DNA of 64,000 nucleotides from Knoxdaviesia capensis (taxonomy: Eukaryota; Ascomycota; Sordariomycetes; Microascales; Gondwanamycetaceae), in NCBI GenBank assembly GCA_001510575.1, contig LNGK01000017.1:193194-257193 (forward strand). The letters run 5' to 3'. Shown here piece by piece: positions 26,066 through 39,050 of the stretch (the first letter of the stretch is position 1; every line of letters starts with the position of its first letter). Position numbers and translations under genes: made by a program. The notes under the pieces are model-generated. The model was not told where the DNA came from and ran no database searches. It saw only the letters and a program-made list of their open reading frames with translations.

Positions 26066-28500
26066 GACACCATGGCGTCTTGATTCTCTCCAGATCGATA
26101 TCTGGAACTCCGAACTCTTTGGAGGGATGGAGGGGCGCATCTGGCCACAACTGTCCAGAGAGTTATCTTTATATATTTCCCTTCCATGCCTTTATATATG
26201 CCATGATACCCCCTTCCTCTTCTCTTCTCCATATCCCCTCCTCCCTCCATTCTCATTGGTTCGCTCTACATCAACAATCTCAGCCAGAGAGCACGAGGCA
26301 ACAGTCTCTTGCCTATCATTTGGCTCTTTCCAACACCCATCCCTCCCCACTCGTGTGATTTTGACCCTTTTTTTTCTCTTTTTTTCTCTTCCCCCCAACA
26401 TTATTTTGTGTGTTTTTCTTTTATTCTGGTCTTGCTTTTGTTTTTCTTTTTGGCAGCTCTGTGGCTTCATTCATGAGCATAGCGTATCAGGCGTTTTGAT
26501 TTTCCTTGTGGGATACTCTGGCGGTTATTGTCTTGTTCTTTTCTTCTTTTCGTGCCGGTCGGGCTAATCATTTTGCCTTTCCCGTGTGATGTGGACAGTG
26601 GTGTGTGTTGACTGCCCAGGTGTGTCCGTCTTTTATGTATGAGTGTTGGGAAAGAAGACGGAGTGCCATTTTTTTTTTCGAGGGCCATGAAAAAAAGTAT
26701 CCTGGGGATATCTTGTAGGGCTGATGGGGCTGGCTGTGTGGGCGTTGTTTTGACTTTTCTCTTTGGTTTTGTCGCTTTTATATTAATGTTTTGCCCTTCG
26801 TATAAGAAGAGGCCCCTTTTTCTTTTCTGTTCTGTCCAACTTTCTGGTTCTATGCTTGCTCTGTGTGTTGTGTCCTTAGTATGCTACTTTTCTGTTCTCT
26901 TTCTTATCGGGGCGGGTTTTCTCTCTTCCCATTTTATTCTTACTCTTGGGCTTTTTCTTCCTGCTCCTTTCTTCATTTTTACATCTTTAAATGTTTTTTT
27001 GCGTGGCTATAAGAAATGGAATTTGTGCCTTATTTTTTTAGTTTGACTCATGGCCTCCTCGCTTTCTTCTTTTGAAATTGATGATACTGATGCTTCTTGA
27101 TATTGTTGTCTCCTAAAGTGGCGTAGTGGCTACTGTGTCTGCTATCCTGTTGTCCTGTAAGGATTAATGTCGGCGAGCTTTGTATTGAGAAGGTTGTTGA
27201 TTCATGCGTAGAATAGGGGTTGATAAGGTCTGTGTGTGCTTTAGTGAGTTGAAGGATAATTAGCGGAGGAGCATGAATCTTCAGATCTCTCCGGCTCTCC
27301 GGCTCTGTCACAGCAACTCTAATTGTTGTTTCATTGGCTGGCCTGTTCTCATGGGCGGCGTATTCGTAGGCTTGGTTTATCCAGTCTGCGCAGATTCAGG
27401 GAAGAGACCGGCCTTATGGAGGAGGACTCCAGGGACGACGCTATCACTTTTCGCTCCTGTATCCTTCAACAACCGAGAGAGAACAGATATCTTCTGCCCT
27501 CCCATTTTTGGTTACAGGCACTTGATTTTGTGTCACTCAAAGGAGACGTTGCCCTGGGATTTGGTGTAGATTGGCATCACGCAACACTTTGCTCTCGGAT
27601 TAGAGAGCACTATCGAGATCGGTGGAAAAACTACGATTGGGGGGCTAGGAGAGGCAATACAATAGAAGAGCCAAGTAATACTCAAGTGGGATATTGTTTA
27701 CGGCAGAGGCGGGATCAGAACAGGTGCGACGATAGGCACCATGGGAGTGGTGAAAAGGGAAGGCAGTGGTGCTGCATCGAGTTATCGGGGCGAGATCATC
27801 CGGCCCATGGAAGAGACAATCATGATGGACTTCCTTTTTGATAAAATTGGGGTTCAGACCTGGTATTGTCGCATAGCAATGCTAGCCAGTGCCAATTGGG
27901 GGGATGGGGGAATTGCAGTCGGGCGAAAGTTGAGTAGCCGGAACCTCCTCCAACCCTAATGCATTCACACACATCGCGAGACTACCAATGTGGGGTACGA
28001 TCACGTCGACAAAACACTGGAACAAAGGTTGCTACTTTTTTTGCCATGTGATAGGAGGGAGCAGGACCGACCGGGTCGGGGTGTTGGGAACCGAACCCCC
28101 GGATTCTGCGTTTTCGTAATTGCAACCATGGCGGCTATTCTGTGCCCCGTCTTTATTTTTTTTTAACGCGCCGATTGGCGCGGTGCAGACAGCTTTCTAG
28201 TCACTTGACAAGCTCAGCGGCCGGGGGAGGGGAATGATAGGATGGTAAAGCGAGAAACGGCGGATTATATGTGGGTGTGCTGGTGGGTGGTTGGACATGT
28301 AAGTCGAGTGGAGGACCAGTTTTCGGGTTCGACAGTAGCAGCTCGGGTCATGAAATGCGGAATTATGGCATGTAAGGTGATTGGATTATATCTCCAGGAC
28401 CGATAAGGCCCTCTTTTCCCCTAAAAAGCGATTCCCGTCTTCTAGAAAAACTGTGAATTGAAATCGCTGTCGCATGCAAGCTCACATCATCAACAAAACC
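26066..28500. other. Spacer after the LRR gene
   Basis: 26170-27050 is T-rich on the plus strand and is probably the 3' untranslated region and terminator area of the LRR gene. From 27050 to 28500 the composition is mixed and the short frames (the longest, 27323-27841, has 172 codons) show no motif. A CCAAT-type ATTGG sits inside an inverted GCGCC...GGCGC at about 28169-28182. I see no RNA gene. Confidence 0.5.
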
Positions 28501-28559
28501 GCCCAAAACCGCCAAGTCCCCAATATCGAGATCCCATCAAGCAAGCAGCCGAAAGCCCG

Positions 28560-28690
28560 CCGCTGATTGGCCGTGCGCCAATGTGACAGCTTATGTAACG
28601 CACAAGCGCATGGTTAGTCATCAGCCCCCGCTTTGCGCGCCACAGGGTGGTCCGTGCGCCCTTTCTTTTCGCGCCTGCACGTGAATTTAA
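28560..28690 (+). promoter_or_regulatory. Putative promoter: paired CCAAT boxes and CACGTG
   Basis: ATTGG (28565-28570, a CCAAT box on the minus strand) and CCAAT (28578-28582) face each other 8 bases apart. A CACGTG E-box follows at 28678-28683. These lie about 1.2 kb upstream of the PHD-protein ATG and before a pyrimidine-rich leader, so they may drive that gene. Binding is inferred from consensus only. Confidence 0.4.
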
Positions 28691-29579
28691 TAGGGGGGTT
28701 TTAATGTTTAATTTTGCTTTTTCTCTGGGTTTAAGGCAGGGAGGGAAGTATCTTGGTACGTACCTTTTTCGAACCTTCCCGCGCCAGAATGTTGGCTAAA
28801 AACGTCACGTCGTGTTTTTTTTCCTTCATATTTTCAAATCACCACTTCTGCTCTCATCTCACCTCCAACTCTTTCGTTCCTCCCCCGTCCGCCCGCCCAA
28901 AGACCACGCAGCCGGTTTTGAGTGCTTGTGTGTGTGTGTCTGTTTGCTTGTTGCGTCAAGAGTGAGTTCGTTCCTGCCGAAGACAGAGGAAGAGGACGTG
29001 GGGGTGTTCCGCCGATAGCACCGAGTTTCTTCCGTCCTCTCTCCTCCCCCTCTCCCGCGCCGGCGCGCGCGCGCGCGCACTCTCTCTCAGTCTCGACGAC
29101 TCATCATTCGGATTAAGTACTTGTGTCTCTAACTCTACCGAGGGGGGACTACGAATAGCTCCCCGTTGTTTTCCTTCTAGATATGCTCGTCGCGAGGATC
29201 GAAACCCCGTCCTCGCCTTGTCGCTTCCCTTCCCGCCTTGCGCCGATCCCGCTCGTCCTCGATCCCGTAGCCAAAGATTATATCTAGTTCGGGTCCTCTC
29301 CACGACTGTGCCCTTTCCCGCTCCGGCTGTTCTCCGCTCGTTAAGAAGACGAAGCGTCACGTCTTGTTTTTCCTTCCCTTTTAGGACTCGCTGAACGCGT
29401 GTGGCTACGAATGCGCCCGACTGTTTTCCTTCCTCTGGTTCGCCACTTGCTTCTCTGACGCGATCAAAACGCTCCAAAGTCTCTCACTATCTCGTTTTGG
29501 TGGCTGGGCTCTTGCCATCGTGATACCTTGGGGCCGATCCTGCCTCTCTCCCCGTATCTTGCTCAACAAAACAATGGGC

Positions 29580-29588
29580 ATCAGATAA
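29580..29588 (+). promoter_or_regulatory. Isolated ATCAGATAA iron-GATA-type site
   Basis: One exact match to ATCWGATAA lies in the leader of the PHD-protein gene. A single copy is about what chance predicts in 64 kb, so it is weak evidence alone. Confidence 0.2.
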
Positions 29589-29834
29589 GCAAACCACAAC
29601 ACTGGAAACAAACCCACAACTGATAGCTGCCCTGGACCCTTTATATCCTTTGAAATACCTTGTTGCTGCCATATTCCCTTTTAATCCTCTTTTCTTTCAT
29701 TTTTCTTCTCTCCATACTCAACCAAACCACCCATCACCTTTTCTCCTCCAAATCCTTGGCGTATCGAATACCACAACGCTTCCTTTTCTAACCACGAGGC
29801 TGTCTCCCCAAAGAGGACTGCTCACCCTCGGACG

Positions 29835-32800
29835 ATGATGGCTCACAAGACATCAACTCCGAGACGAGTCCCCACAGGGAGACCTCGTGGCCGGCCTCCC
29901 GGAACGGGGAATCGCGCGGCTCGTATCGCCGCATCTGCTACCACAACCACCGCCACCTCCGCCTCGGAGCCGCCTCCAAAACGCCGCAAGTACATCCCCG
30001 GAGGCCCGGGCGGCGGTGGCCGCTTCGTCGACGCCGACGATATCGAAGTTCCCGCCACATCCTCACGCGCAGCCGCGACTGCTTCAAGCTCAGCCGCTGC
30101 TGCTGCCACTACTGCCTCGGGCGGTCCGGCCTCGCCGTTCCCGCGCCAATCACGCCGGCGGCGCAGCTCGACCCGCCGGAGACATTTTGGCGCTGAAGCT
30201 GAGGACGACGATGACGACGATGACGAAATGCCCTACAGCTCGGCGGCCGCCGTTGCGGCGGCTGTGGTTCAGAGCGAGGGCTACAAACCCCGTGAAGAAC
30301 GCGGCTGGGAGGAGTTTCATCCGAATCTCGATATCGAAGCCACTCTGATGGTTTTCACCGCCGACGAGGTGGATAACCTACCGTCTGCGAACACCGCTAC
30401 TACTAACGCGCTACCTGCCGCTCCCGGCCCTCCTGGCTCACAAGCCACTGCAGTTCCGGTTCCCGCGCCCGGTGGTAGCACCGCCACCCCATCTCGCGAA
30501 ACCCCCGCGGGTGCGAATACCCCCACTACCGTCCTAGCTCCCCCGTCGACGACCGCCGCTGCGGCCTATTCCCTCCCCCCTACCGCATACACACCCTACA
30601 TCCCGGGAACCCCGCCCAAGCGCCGTGTTGGCCGGCCCCCGCGAGATCCCGCCAGCTTCTACGCTGCCCGTGCAGCAATAGACCAGTCACCGCGGACTCC
30701 AGCCATCCTGCCCATCTTTAACCAGACTCCCAAGGAAAAGCTTGAGTTGAAGCAGCCCTCATACCGGAAGACTGACCGGATTCTTCTCTTCGAAAGTAAG
30801 AACTTCGGCCAGGCGCGTTATGTCGACAAGTCGATGGCGAACGTCGGCTACCAAGAGAGCGACCACTTTATCCGACCCGATGTCCAGTTGATCAAGATGG
30901 CCGATGCCAACGCCGACGATGATATGGAGCCTTCGCTTGCCCTTTCTGCCAAGACTACTATGACCGCTACAAACAATGCTTCTACTGGTTCCGACAGCCA
31001 GTCGTCCACGTCGTCGTCTTTCGTGCCGCCGGTGCCCTCCCACTCACACCACCACCATGACCGTGTTGAATACGACATGGACGAGCAGGATGACATGTGG
31101 CTGGAGGTGCTGAACAGCGAACGGCGCTCTCAGGGCGTCGAGCCCATCACGCGGGAGATTCTTGAAATCACCATCACCAAGATTGAGAAGGAGTGGCATG
31201 CGCTCGAGAAGCGCATCCCCAAGCCGAACCCGAAGCCGCCGCAGACCCAGCGGCCGCGGTCTAGCAGTGCGGCTGCGGTGAACGGCGAGCCGGTCGTTGT
31301 AGGTGAAGAGCAGGATAGCAAGTGCGCTATCTGCGACGACGGCGACTGCGAAAACACCAACGCGATTGTGTTCTGCGACGGCTGCGACCTGGCTGTCCAC
31401 CAGGAGTGCTACGGCGTGCCGTTCATTCCCGAGGGCCAGTGGATGTGCCGCAAGTGCCAGCTCATCGGCCGCGGCATCCCGACGTGCATCTTCTGCCCCA
31501 ATACTGACGGCGCCTTCAAGCAGACCAGCGGCTCCAAATGGGCGCATCTGCTGTGCGCCATGTGGATCCCCGAGGTGTCGCTGGGCAACCACACCTTCAT
31601 GGAGCCGGTGATGGAGGTCGAGAAGGTGCCGAAAACCCGCTGGAAGCTGTCGTGCTATATCTGTAAGCAGCGTATGGGCGCCTGTATCCAGTGTTCCAAC
31701 AAGTCGTGCTACCAGGCCTTCCACGTCACCTGTGCCCGTCGAGCGCGGCTGTTCCTGCGCATGAAGAACAGTCAAGGCGCCCTCGCCGTGCTCGACGGCA
31801 CCATCCCGCTCAAGGCCTTCTGCGACAAGCACTGCCCGCCCGACTACATGAAGGAGAACGCGGTTCACGAAGCCACGCGCGCCGCAAAGAAGTTCTACAA
31901 AAAGTCCATGAAGGGCCGCATCTGGGCAGAGACCCCGGCGGCTGCCGATGCTCTGGCGCGCCAGAGTGGCTCCGACGCAACGTCTGGAGCCGGTAACGAC
32001 AAGAAGCGGGGCGGCGGAGGCGGACAAGCTGGAGGTGCGGCGGCCGGTGGGTCCGGAGCCGGTGGAAGCAGCGCCAGCCCGACCTGGAAGCTGCCCTCGG
32101 GCGCGCCGGTAATCCCGCAGACCGTGTACGATACCGTGGAGACGGCCGTGGCACGGTTCGGCATCCGCCGGCGGCGCGAGTTCGTGGCGGATGCATGCCG
32201 GTACTGGACGCTGAAGCGCGAAGCGCGGCGCGGCGCAGCCCTGCTCAAGCGTCTGCAGCTGCAGATGGAGGCGTTCTCGTCGATGGAGCTCACGCGGCGG
32301 AACTTTGCCGCCATGGGCCCGTCGGGCCGTGCTCGACTGGCGCGGCGCGTCGAGTTTGCCGCGCTGCTCGTGCGAGACCTCGAGCGTCTGCGCGAACTGG
32401 CGAGCGAGGTGGTGCGTCGCGAAGAGGTCAAGCTTGAGGCCGCGGAGGTGGAGCATGATTTCGTGGATACGTGCTACTTCCCGGTTGCGCGCATGTTGGC
32501 GCCGGTTCTGGAGAAGACCTTTGCGTATGTTCCCTTCGTATCTTGTTGTTCTTGTTTTTGTATGAACCGTTACTAACCGTTTTGGTGTTTTTTTTCCACT
32601 ACAGTCTCGACAAGAACGTGTTCGACGAGGGACTCACGAAACTGCAGCACAGGCTGGACCAGCGGTTCTACACCACCACGATCAGCTTTGTGTCTGATCT
32701 CTGCGATGCTCTGCACACGGGCATCAACACCGAGCCCAAGGCGATCGACGCTGCGGCGCGCGCGCGCTTCGAGTCCATGGACCACTCGCCGTCCAAGCAG

Positions 32801-34738
32801 GGATACGCGGATATGCGGGCGCGCAAGGCCCTCGCCAAGCGCATCCTGAAGGCCGTGCAGCCGCAGCTGGAGGCGTCTCTGCGCTTCGAGGCGGAAATCA
32901 CCAATCGGCCGCTGGATGAGCTGGTTCGCCAGCTGGAGGCGCTTATGGAGACTTGCCTCGAGTTCCGCCAGATTCAGCCGCCCGCACCTGTTGCAGCTGC
33001 GCAGTCTCAGGTTGGTGGTGCTGCGGCGGATCCTGCTGACGCACCCGCGGCTGCTTCGCCTGAGGGTGGCCAGAAAGATTGCGAGCAAGCTGGTGTGCCG
33101 GCCCAGCAGGCCAGGCAGGATGAGAGTGGCGATGTGGTCATGGCAGACGCTGAGGCAGAGGGTGCCACGGCTCCCGCTACGTCCGGCGATAGAGATACAG
33201 AAATGAATGACGCTGGCGTTCCGGCTACGGCCGAAGTCCAGCTATCGTCTCACACCCCGGAGAGTGAGACCGCCGATGCCGTGCAAGCTAACACGGCAGC
33301 TCCCGGAACTTCCACTGCGTCTGCGACCACGGCGAATACCGTGGCCAACGGCGCCAAATCCACAACCACGACGTTGTCCCTGCTTCCTTTTGTTGCTGGT
33401 GGGCCCCCGACACCGCCGCAGTCGATGGCCAGTGTCGCAAGTGCCAACAATAGTGTTGTCAGCACCAACCTGATCGGGCCGGGCACCCATGATACCGGCA
33501 CCGCCGCGAAGGGAGTCGTCGTGGGCAGTGGAAGCGTCATCGTCGATGCCATTGCCAAAGACGGCCCGCTGTCGTACGGCGGTATCCCGTGGTACCTGAA
33601 GGCGTATGACCCGCGCGGCACGACAATCGCGAACGAGCCAGAGTGGTCCGGACGCGATGCGGTCCGGAGTCTCAGCGAAGACCTGACCGATCTAGACGAC
33701 GATGAGCTGAAGGGGCTGGAGATCGATGCGGCGGCTGCGGCGGAGGCCGATGCTGCGGTGCACGAAGCCACAGTGACGGCCGTTGCCCCTTCTGCTGCTG
33801 CTGATGCCGAATTCAAGCATGCCAGTGTCGCGAAATCTGCAGGTGCCGAGCCAGGCGCTGCGGAAGCTAGTGGCGAAGGCAAGGCGGATGAGGATGAGGA
33901 CGGCGACGAGACCATGAAGCTTGACGATACGGTTGTCGAGGAGCCGCAGAAGGAGGAAGTCGAGCAGGCTGAGGAGCAGCCGTTGAACAAGAAGCCCCAG
34001 GACCAGGAGCCTAGCGCGAATGGATCCGCCGCGGCCGGTGGTCCGCAGATCCCGGATATCTCGGTGCAGGCTGTGGATGATGTGCAGGACAGCGAGCTCA
34101 GCGACGTGGAGAGTGGAGCAAGGTCGGTGGTTGGAGATACCGATGAGGAAGAAGAGGACGACGCGGAGGAGACTTCCAAGGAAGCCGCCGACGATGGCGG
34201 AAAGGGAAAGGCCGCGACCACTGCTGGTGCTCCTCCTCCTGTCGATGCGGACGCCGACGCCGACGCCGACGACTCGGCGGCGCTGGAAGTCAAGAAGCCT
34301 GATGCCGATTTCGAGGCGGTGCTGACTAAGGACTCGGACTCCGAGTCGGGTGACGAGGCGGGCGCGGCCGAGGTTGCAGCGACGCCCCGGCACGCCACGC
34401 CCCAGACCCCGCAGCCGGCGGCCAGCGGCGCATCGGCGGCTGTTCCCAGCAGTGCTGCTGCTGCTTCAGCCACGACTACTTCTGCTGCTGCGACGGTCAC
34501 CCGGCGCGGAACGCGTGCGGCGGCGGCTGCAGCAGCCACCCCGGCGTCGGCAGACAAGAAGGCCGACGGCGGCGGCGGCGGCGGCAGTGGCGCTGCGTCC
34601 GCGGACACGCCGTCGGGGCCTGCGCCGAAGGTCACGCGGGCGAGTCGCGCGGCGGCGGCGGCTGCGGCGGCTGCTGCACAGGAAGCGGCGGCGGCGAGCC
34701 GGCGCAAGACCACGCGGTCGTCCACCCGCCGGCGGTGA
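29835..34738 (+). CDS. nto1: PHD/extended-PHD chromatin protein, Nto1-like (NuA3/BRPF type)
   Basis: Two exons, 29835-32524 and 32605-34738, joined across an 80-base intron (TTTGC|GTATGT ... CACTACAG|TCTCGAC), give about 1607 residues. A second ATG follows directly at 29838. The N-terminus is basic with AT-hook-like GRPRGRPPG and RRVGRPPRD. An enhancer-of-polycomb-like region spans about 310-465 (including MWLEVLNSERRSQGVEP). A classical PHD finger lies at about 496-541 (CAICDDGDCENTNAIVFCDGC...CRKC), followed by an extended PHD at about 550-668 (CIFCPNTDGAFKQT...CYICKQRMGACIQC...FHVTCARRA...FCDKHC). Together these are the hallmark of Nto1/BRPF/JADE scaffolds, which link MYST histone acetyltransferases to H3 tails. 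A long helical region (about 760-960) follows. The last 600 residues are Ala/Glu/Asp-rich and low complexity, much longer than in yeast Nto1. No clear bromodomain is seen. Confidence 0.9.
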
Positions 34739-37700
34739 ACGGTCCTTCACCCCTTTTTTCCTTCGGAGCCTGGGCCTAGGGGGACGGATAGTGTATCTGT
34801 GAGGAATGGTGTCCTCGGGGCGTCTTGCTTTGCCTTTTTTTTCTTCTTTTCTTTCTCTTCTTTTTTTTTCCCCGCGTGGAGGAAGCTTCTTTTATTTCGT
34901 GTTGTGCCTTTTAATTACTTGGAGTTCTTTACGGGGTGGAACAGCGGTGTTAGAAGAATACGGGTGTTCTTTTTTTCACTTTTTTATCTGTCCTTTTTCG
35001 TGGTTTTTCACTTGTATTGTCCCCCCTCTTGCTTTTTTGCTCTTCCAGCTACTGCTTCTTGTAACCCGGGGTTGGAGTTTCTTCTTTTCTCTTTTTTCTT
35101 TTTCGGGATGGTCGTTGTGAGCTCATCTCTCACGTTGGGGGGTTTGGTTCTGTACAATTTCTTCGATTTTTTGGCGGAGGTGTAGGAGTCGGAGAGGGTT
35201 TCTTTCTTCATGGTTCTTCTTAGTAGTAACTTTTTGCTTTCTTTTCGCCTGAGTGTATTTGGTTCTCTCTCTCTCTCTCTCTCTGTCTTTGCGGTAGTCG
35301 GTGAAACCAGTGCGTTCGTCTCGATGCTTGTCGTTATTTGCGTGGTCGTTTGGGTGTTCCGTAGACAGCTTCAGCCATGCGGACGGACCGAGTTCGGGAA
35401 CGTGCAGATGGGCTGTTAGTGGGCATCGTCGTTCCAAGCCGTGATAGAGGGCGTTTGCATGTATACCTCGCACTTTCAGATGCTTCGAGTGAATAGAAAC
35501 CTGGTTTGGCCGAAGTCACCGGTGTGTGTAAGAGAGAGGACTTGGATGTGAATGGTGGTGATCTTGCAGTTCTTCGGGCTAACGTAATGGCGGATCCAAC
35601 ACTTGGTGGGGTGTTTCCTTTTGGTGGTGGACGAGGGAAGGCAGGCAGGAACGCCGAACGACGACCAACAGGAAAGAATTGGGGGGAGGGGCGGTCCTTT
35701 TCCCTATTTCGTGGTGTCCAATTACCCGCGATTTATACAAATGAAGACCGACGGACGGGAGACTGAGGCGGCCAAGTTGGCTGAGTGCAATTTGGGGCTG
35801 AGTTAGGGTTCACACATATGTGATCCCGCAAACCCTAGCTACCTCAGAAGTCCGGGGAAGATTCATCGCCCAACCCGGCGGAAGCACCTGTGAACCAACT
35901 GGTCCTTTTCTTTATTCGGGGGGTGGTTTTTTTTACTGCTCGTTCGGCTAGGTGTCCTCTCTTGGACGCCAACTGAGCACACGTCGCACGCAACACCTCT
36001 CCGGTTTTTTCTTCTTTTTTTTTTTTAGGTTTGCACTGTTTTTTTGCGTTTGCTCTTTGTTGCTGCGGGCTGTCATCATCGCGTCACATGTTGCCCAGTC
36101 TCCAGTCCAGTCACCGGCCCCCCCTATCCTGCCTCCTAATGGCCGCTGCTGTGGGAAGCGAGCCTGTAGGAAGCGAGCGGGCCTCAATCGGGGATGGTTC
36201 CTGTACGATTACGAGAGAGTGATCGATGGACAGATACCAGAGGCAGAAAAAAAGAAGAAGAAAAAAAGAAAAAGCCAGAGAAAGAGAGAGAGACAGGGAG
36301 GGCCCGCTGGGGTGGTTAGTACTCCGACTGGGCCTCAACTCACCGCCGCCGGGTCGAGGGGCAGGATTGATCAAGTTCGGTTTGGAATATGCGTGTGCTG
36401 AACTTGGAAACCTGGACTCCTCGGACCGTGATGTGCGTGTGTGTGCCTGTCCTTCCAGGCACGCAGCCCGAATGCTCGGGGGCTGCTGCGAGGTCTTGTA
36501 ACTGTGCCGAACCCCGACGGGCGAGGACGACGTCCCCCCCCTCCGCAAAGGGTTTCATGGTGGGGTTCGCTGCTTGTCGTTCTTGTGGCGGGAATCCCGC
36601 GGGAGGTGTTTCTATCTATAGTGGTGAATGTCCATCTTGGTTCCCGGACTCAATCCCGTCCTCACACCACCACCACCACCACCACCACCAAAGGAGCTTG
36701 GAGAGGGGGGCGCTTTTTTATTCCCGTTTGAGGCGGCCGCTCTCTTCTTTCCGCCAGGCGCAGATAAGTGCGTGTGCAGTGCAAGTGCAGCCGGGCATAT
36801 ATCGTTTCTGCTGATATCACACGTTATATATACATAGCGGAACCCGACTGATTGACTGACTGACTGACTGGCTGGCTGACTGAATGACTGACTGAATGAC
36901 TGACTGCATGCACGCCTCTGGACTGGGTTGCCAAGCCTTCTTCGACGCTCCTCTTACACCGCTGGTCCAAGAACCCCAGCAAACGACCCGACAAACGAGA
37001 GAGGCGCGTCAAAGGCTGCTGCTGCTGCTTGCTCCGATATGGAAGCCTTGATATATACTGTAGATATATACATATACCTCTCCGCATATGAACACAACAG
37101 ACAGCCATCTCCTCTTTTATTGTCCACGCCGTGTATGTGTCCAACAGCGGAAAAGCCTCGGCAAACGCCTTGTGGCACGACACGCCACCCATCGCTCTCG
37201 TTCGCTGGGATCCTGTTCTCGGTTTTTTGGGTTAATTTTTTTTTATCTTTTTTTATTATCTTTTTTTTGTCCTCGAAAGTAGGGCTAGAAACTACCGCCC
37301 CGTCCTGTTCCTCTCTTCGCTACTAACACAGGTGTAACGTAAAAGATACGGGCGGGTTACTTTCAAACATGTTTTCGCTCGCGAGGTTGGTGCGAGTCGG
37401 TCGTGGTGGTGGTACCAAGGAAGCTGATATCGAAGCTAGTTTTTTTTTTTTTGTGTGTCTTTTTGTCTTTTGGTGGTGGTCGTGAAAAGCTACACATCCG
37501 AGAAGGTACATCTCGGCCGACGCCAAACTCTTCTAGAAGGCACGTCTTTTGTCATCTCAACTCTCATGATAACTTTGCTGAAACAATGTAGAAATAATGT
37601 CACGCACGGCGAGGACACTCCAAGCTATTGTATCTCCCTCGTCGCACCTCCATATCAGAGAGAGAGATCTTCCGCGAGATCGCCCTTTCTGCCGCTTACA

Positions 37701-39050
37701 CACAAACCTCACCCATCGATCACACTTGACAACTACATAACATAACATGGACAACACGATGGACACACTAATCCCCCCGCGCAACGTCCTGGCCCTGCGG
37801 GAGGGGAGGGGGGTCGCCGGTCGTCCCCCCTGGTCACCTCCGCCGGGGTGCTGCCGCCGGGCGTCCCGGCGACAGTTGGCGACCTGAAAACCTTGACGTG
37901 CAAGTCTCTCTCCCTCCCCTCTCCCCCTCACTCAACATGTGTGTGTGTGTGTATGTGTGGGGGTTGCAGTTTCGGGCGGGATCCGACGGGCACTCATTTT
38001 GTACGTTGAAAGTATCTGTACGAGTGCATATATACCAAATTTTGAACTTTGGTTTCATGGCGGTGATGGCACGTCGATATCACACACGGTTGGAACTTGG
38101 CTCCTCGATCACGGCGCTTCGGCCGACTCTTGTCCTCCAGCCATTTTACAAACCCTAGACACGCTGCCATTTGTCGGATGTTTTGGCCGGCCGGCGCCAA
38201 TTGGCAAAAGAAAAGAACGAAGGGAAAAAATGGAAAGTCCAGACTTGTCATTCTTTCCTGGTCGTCCCTTCCCTCGCCTGTCCATCCCCCCCTCCTCTCT
38301 CTCTCCTCGTAAGCCCACATCTGTCTTTTTTGGTGTCTATCTCGCGCTCTCCATCCCCACATGACCCAATTATCAATCCTTCCAATCATCATCGTGCCTA
38401 CATACTGCATTATCTAGGCTCTTGCCTATTCCTGTCCGATCTCACCGTCTCTCGCTCCTTCCCTGCATAAGTCCACCACATACATTATTCATCCCCCCCC
38501 TTTTTTTCTTCTTCCCTCCTTCAGGGCCACTGGTGTGGCAAAGTTCCAGGCCAAGAGGCCACAGCTTTTTTCGGGACCTCGAGTTTCTGAACCATGCCAT
38601 AGCTCCAGTTTCTCTCAACAGAAACTCTTCTCTTCTTTTTTTTTCGGGGTCTAGACACGCACTAACAGAGTCGTAGTATTGCAGAGTTCTGGCATTTTAT
38701 CGCCGTGTACTTATTTTTGGCCGGGTTCCGGGCATTCCTGGTGACATCCCATAAGCATCCGCATACGCATACGAGATGCACCTGACATCCACGATATATC
38801 TTCGTAAGGAAAGGGAAGGACAGGGCTGGCATACAGGAGAAAAAAAGAAGGGGGAAAAACTGCATCAAATTCAGCCCTTTTTGGAAGGGGAAAGTCAAGG
38901 AGCAAGACGTCATATAAGCTAGCGAAACCAAGGCACACAATACGCTCGGGGAAATATACCTCTCTCTTCCATGCCTGTGTAAAATTCAAAAGTATGCCGT
39001 GCAATGATAGCGTAGGCGAGTGGCAGCAGTAAGGAAGGAATCTTACACTA
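34739..39050. other. Spacer after the PHD gene
   Basis: 34760-35170 is T-rich and is the likely 3' untranslated region. The rest lacks a convincing gene. Visible features are a CT run (35266-35286), an inverted telobox pair around a CACATATGTG palindrome (35803-35838), a CAC run (36665-36691), a TGAC tetranucleotide repeat (36846-36907), a GT run (37938-37952) and several homopolymers. Frames of up to 149 codons are broken by these repeats and show no domains. Confidence 0.5.
36846..36907. repeat. (TGAC)n-type tetranucleotide repeat
   Basis: About 15 units of TGAC with variants TGAT, TGGC and TGAA, directly 5' of TGCATGCACGCC. It produces the SVSQPVSQSV-like translation on the minus strand, which is therefore not a protein. 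Confidence 0.9.

Noticed and set aside
27323..27841. 172-codon frame after the LRR gene
   Set aside because: No motif, no splice partners, random-like composition, and it overlaps a second frame of similar length.
28080..28150. GGGGGTTCGGTTCCC on the minus strand as a tRNA T-arm
   Set aside because: Only three stem pairs form, and no cloverleaf could be built around it.
29580..29588. Iron control of the Nto1-like gene from one ATCAGATAA
   Set aside because: About one match is expected by chance in a window this size, and there is no supporting context.
31044..34725. Minus-strand frames of 470 and 491 codons over the Nto1-like gene
   Set aside because: Shadows of a GC-rich coding strand; the plus strand has clear PHD fingers.
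36388..36814. Frame with an eight-histidine run
   Set aside because: The His run is simply a CAC microsatellite; the rest has no protein character.
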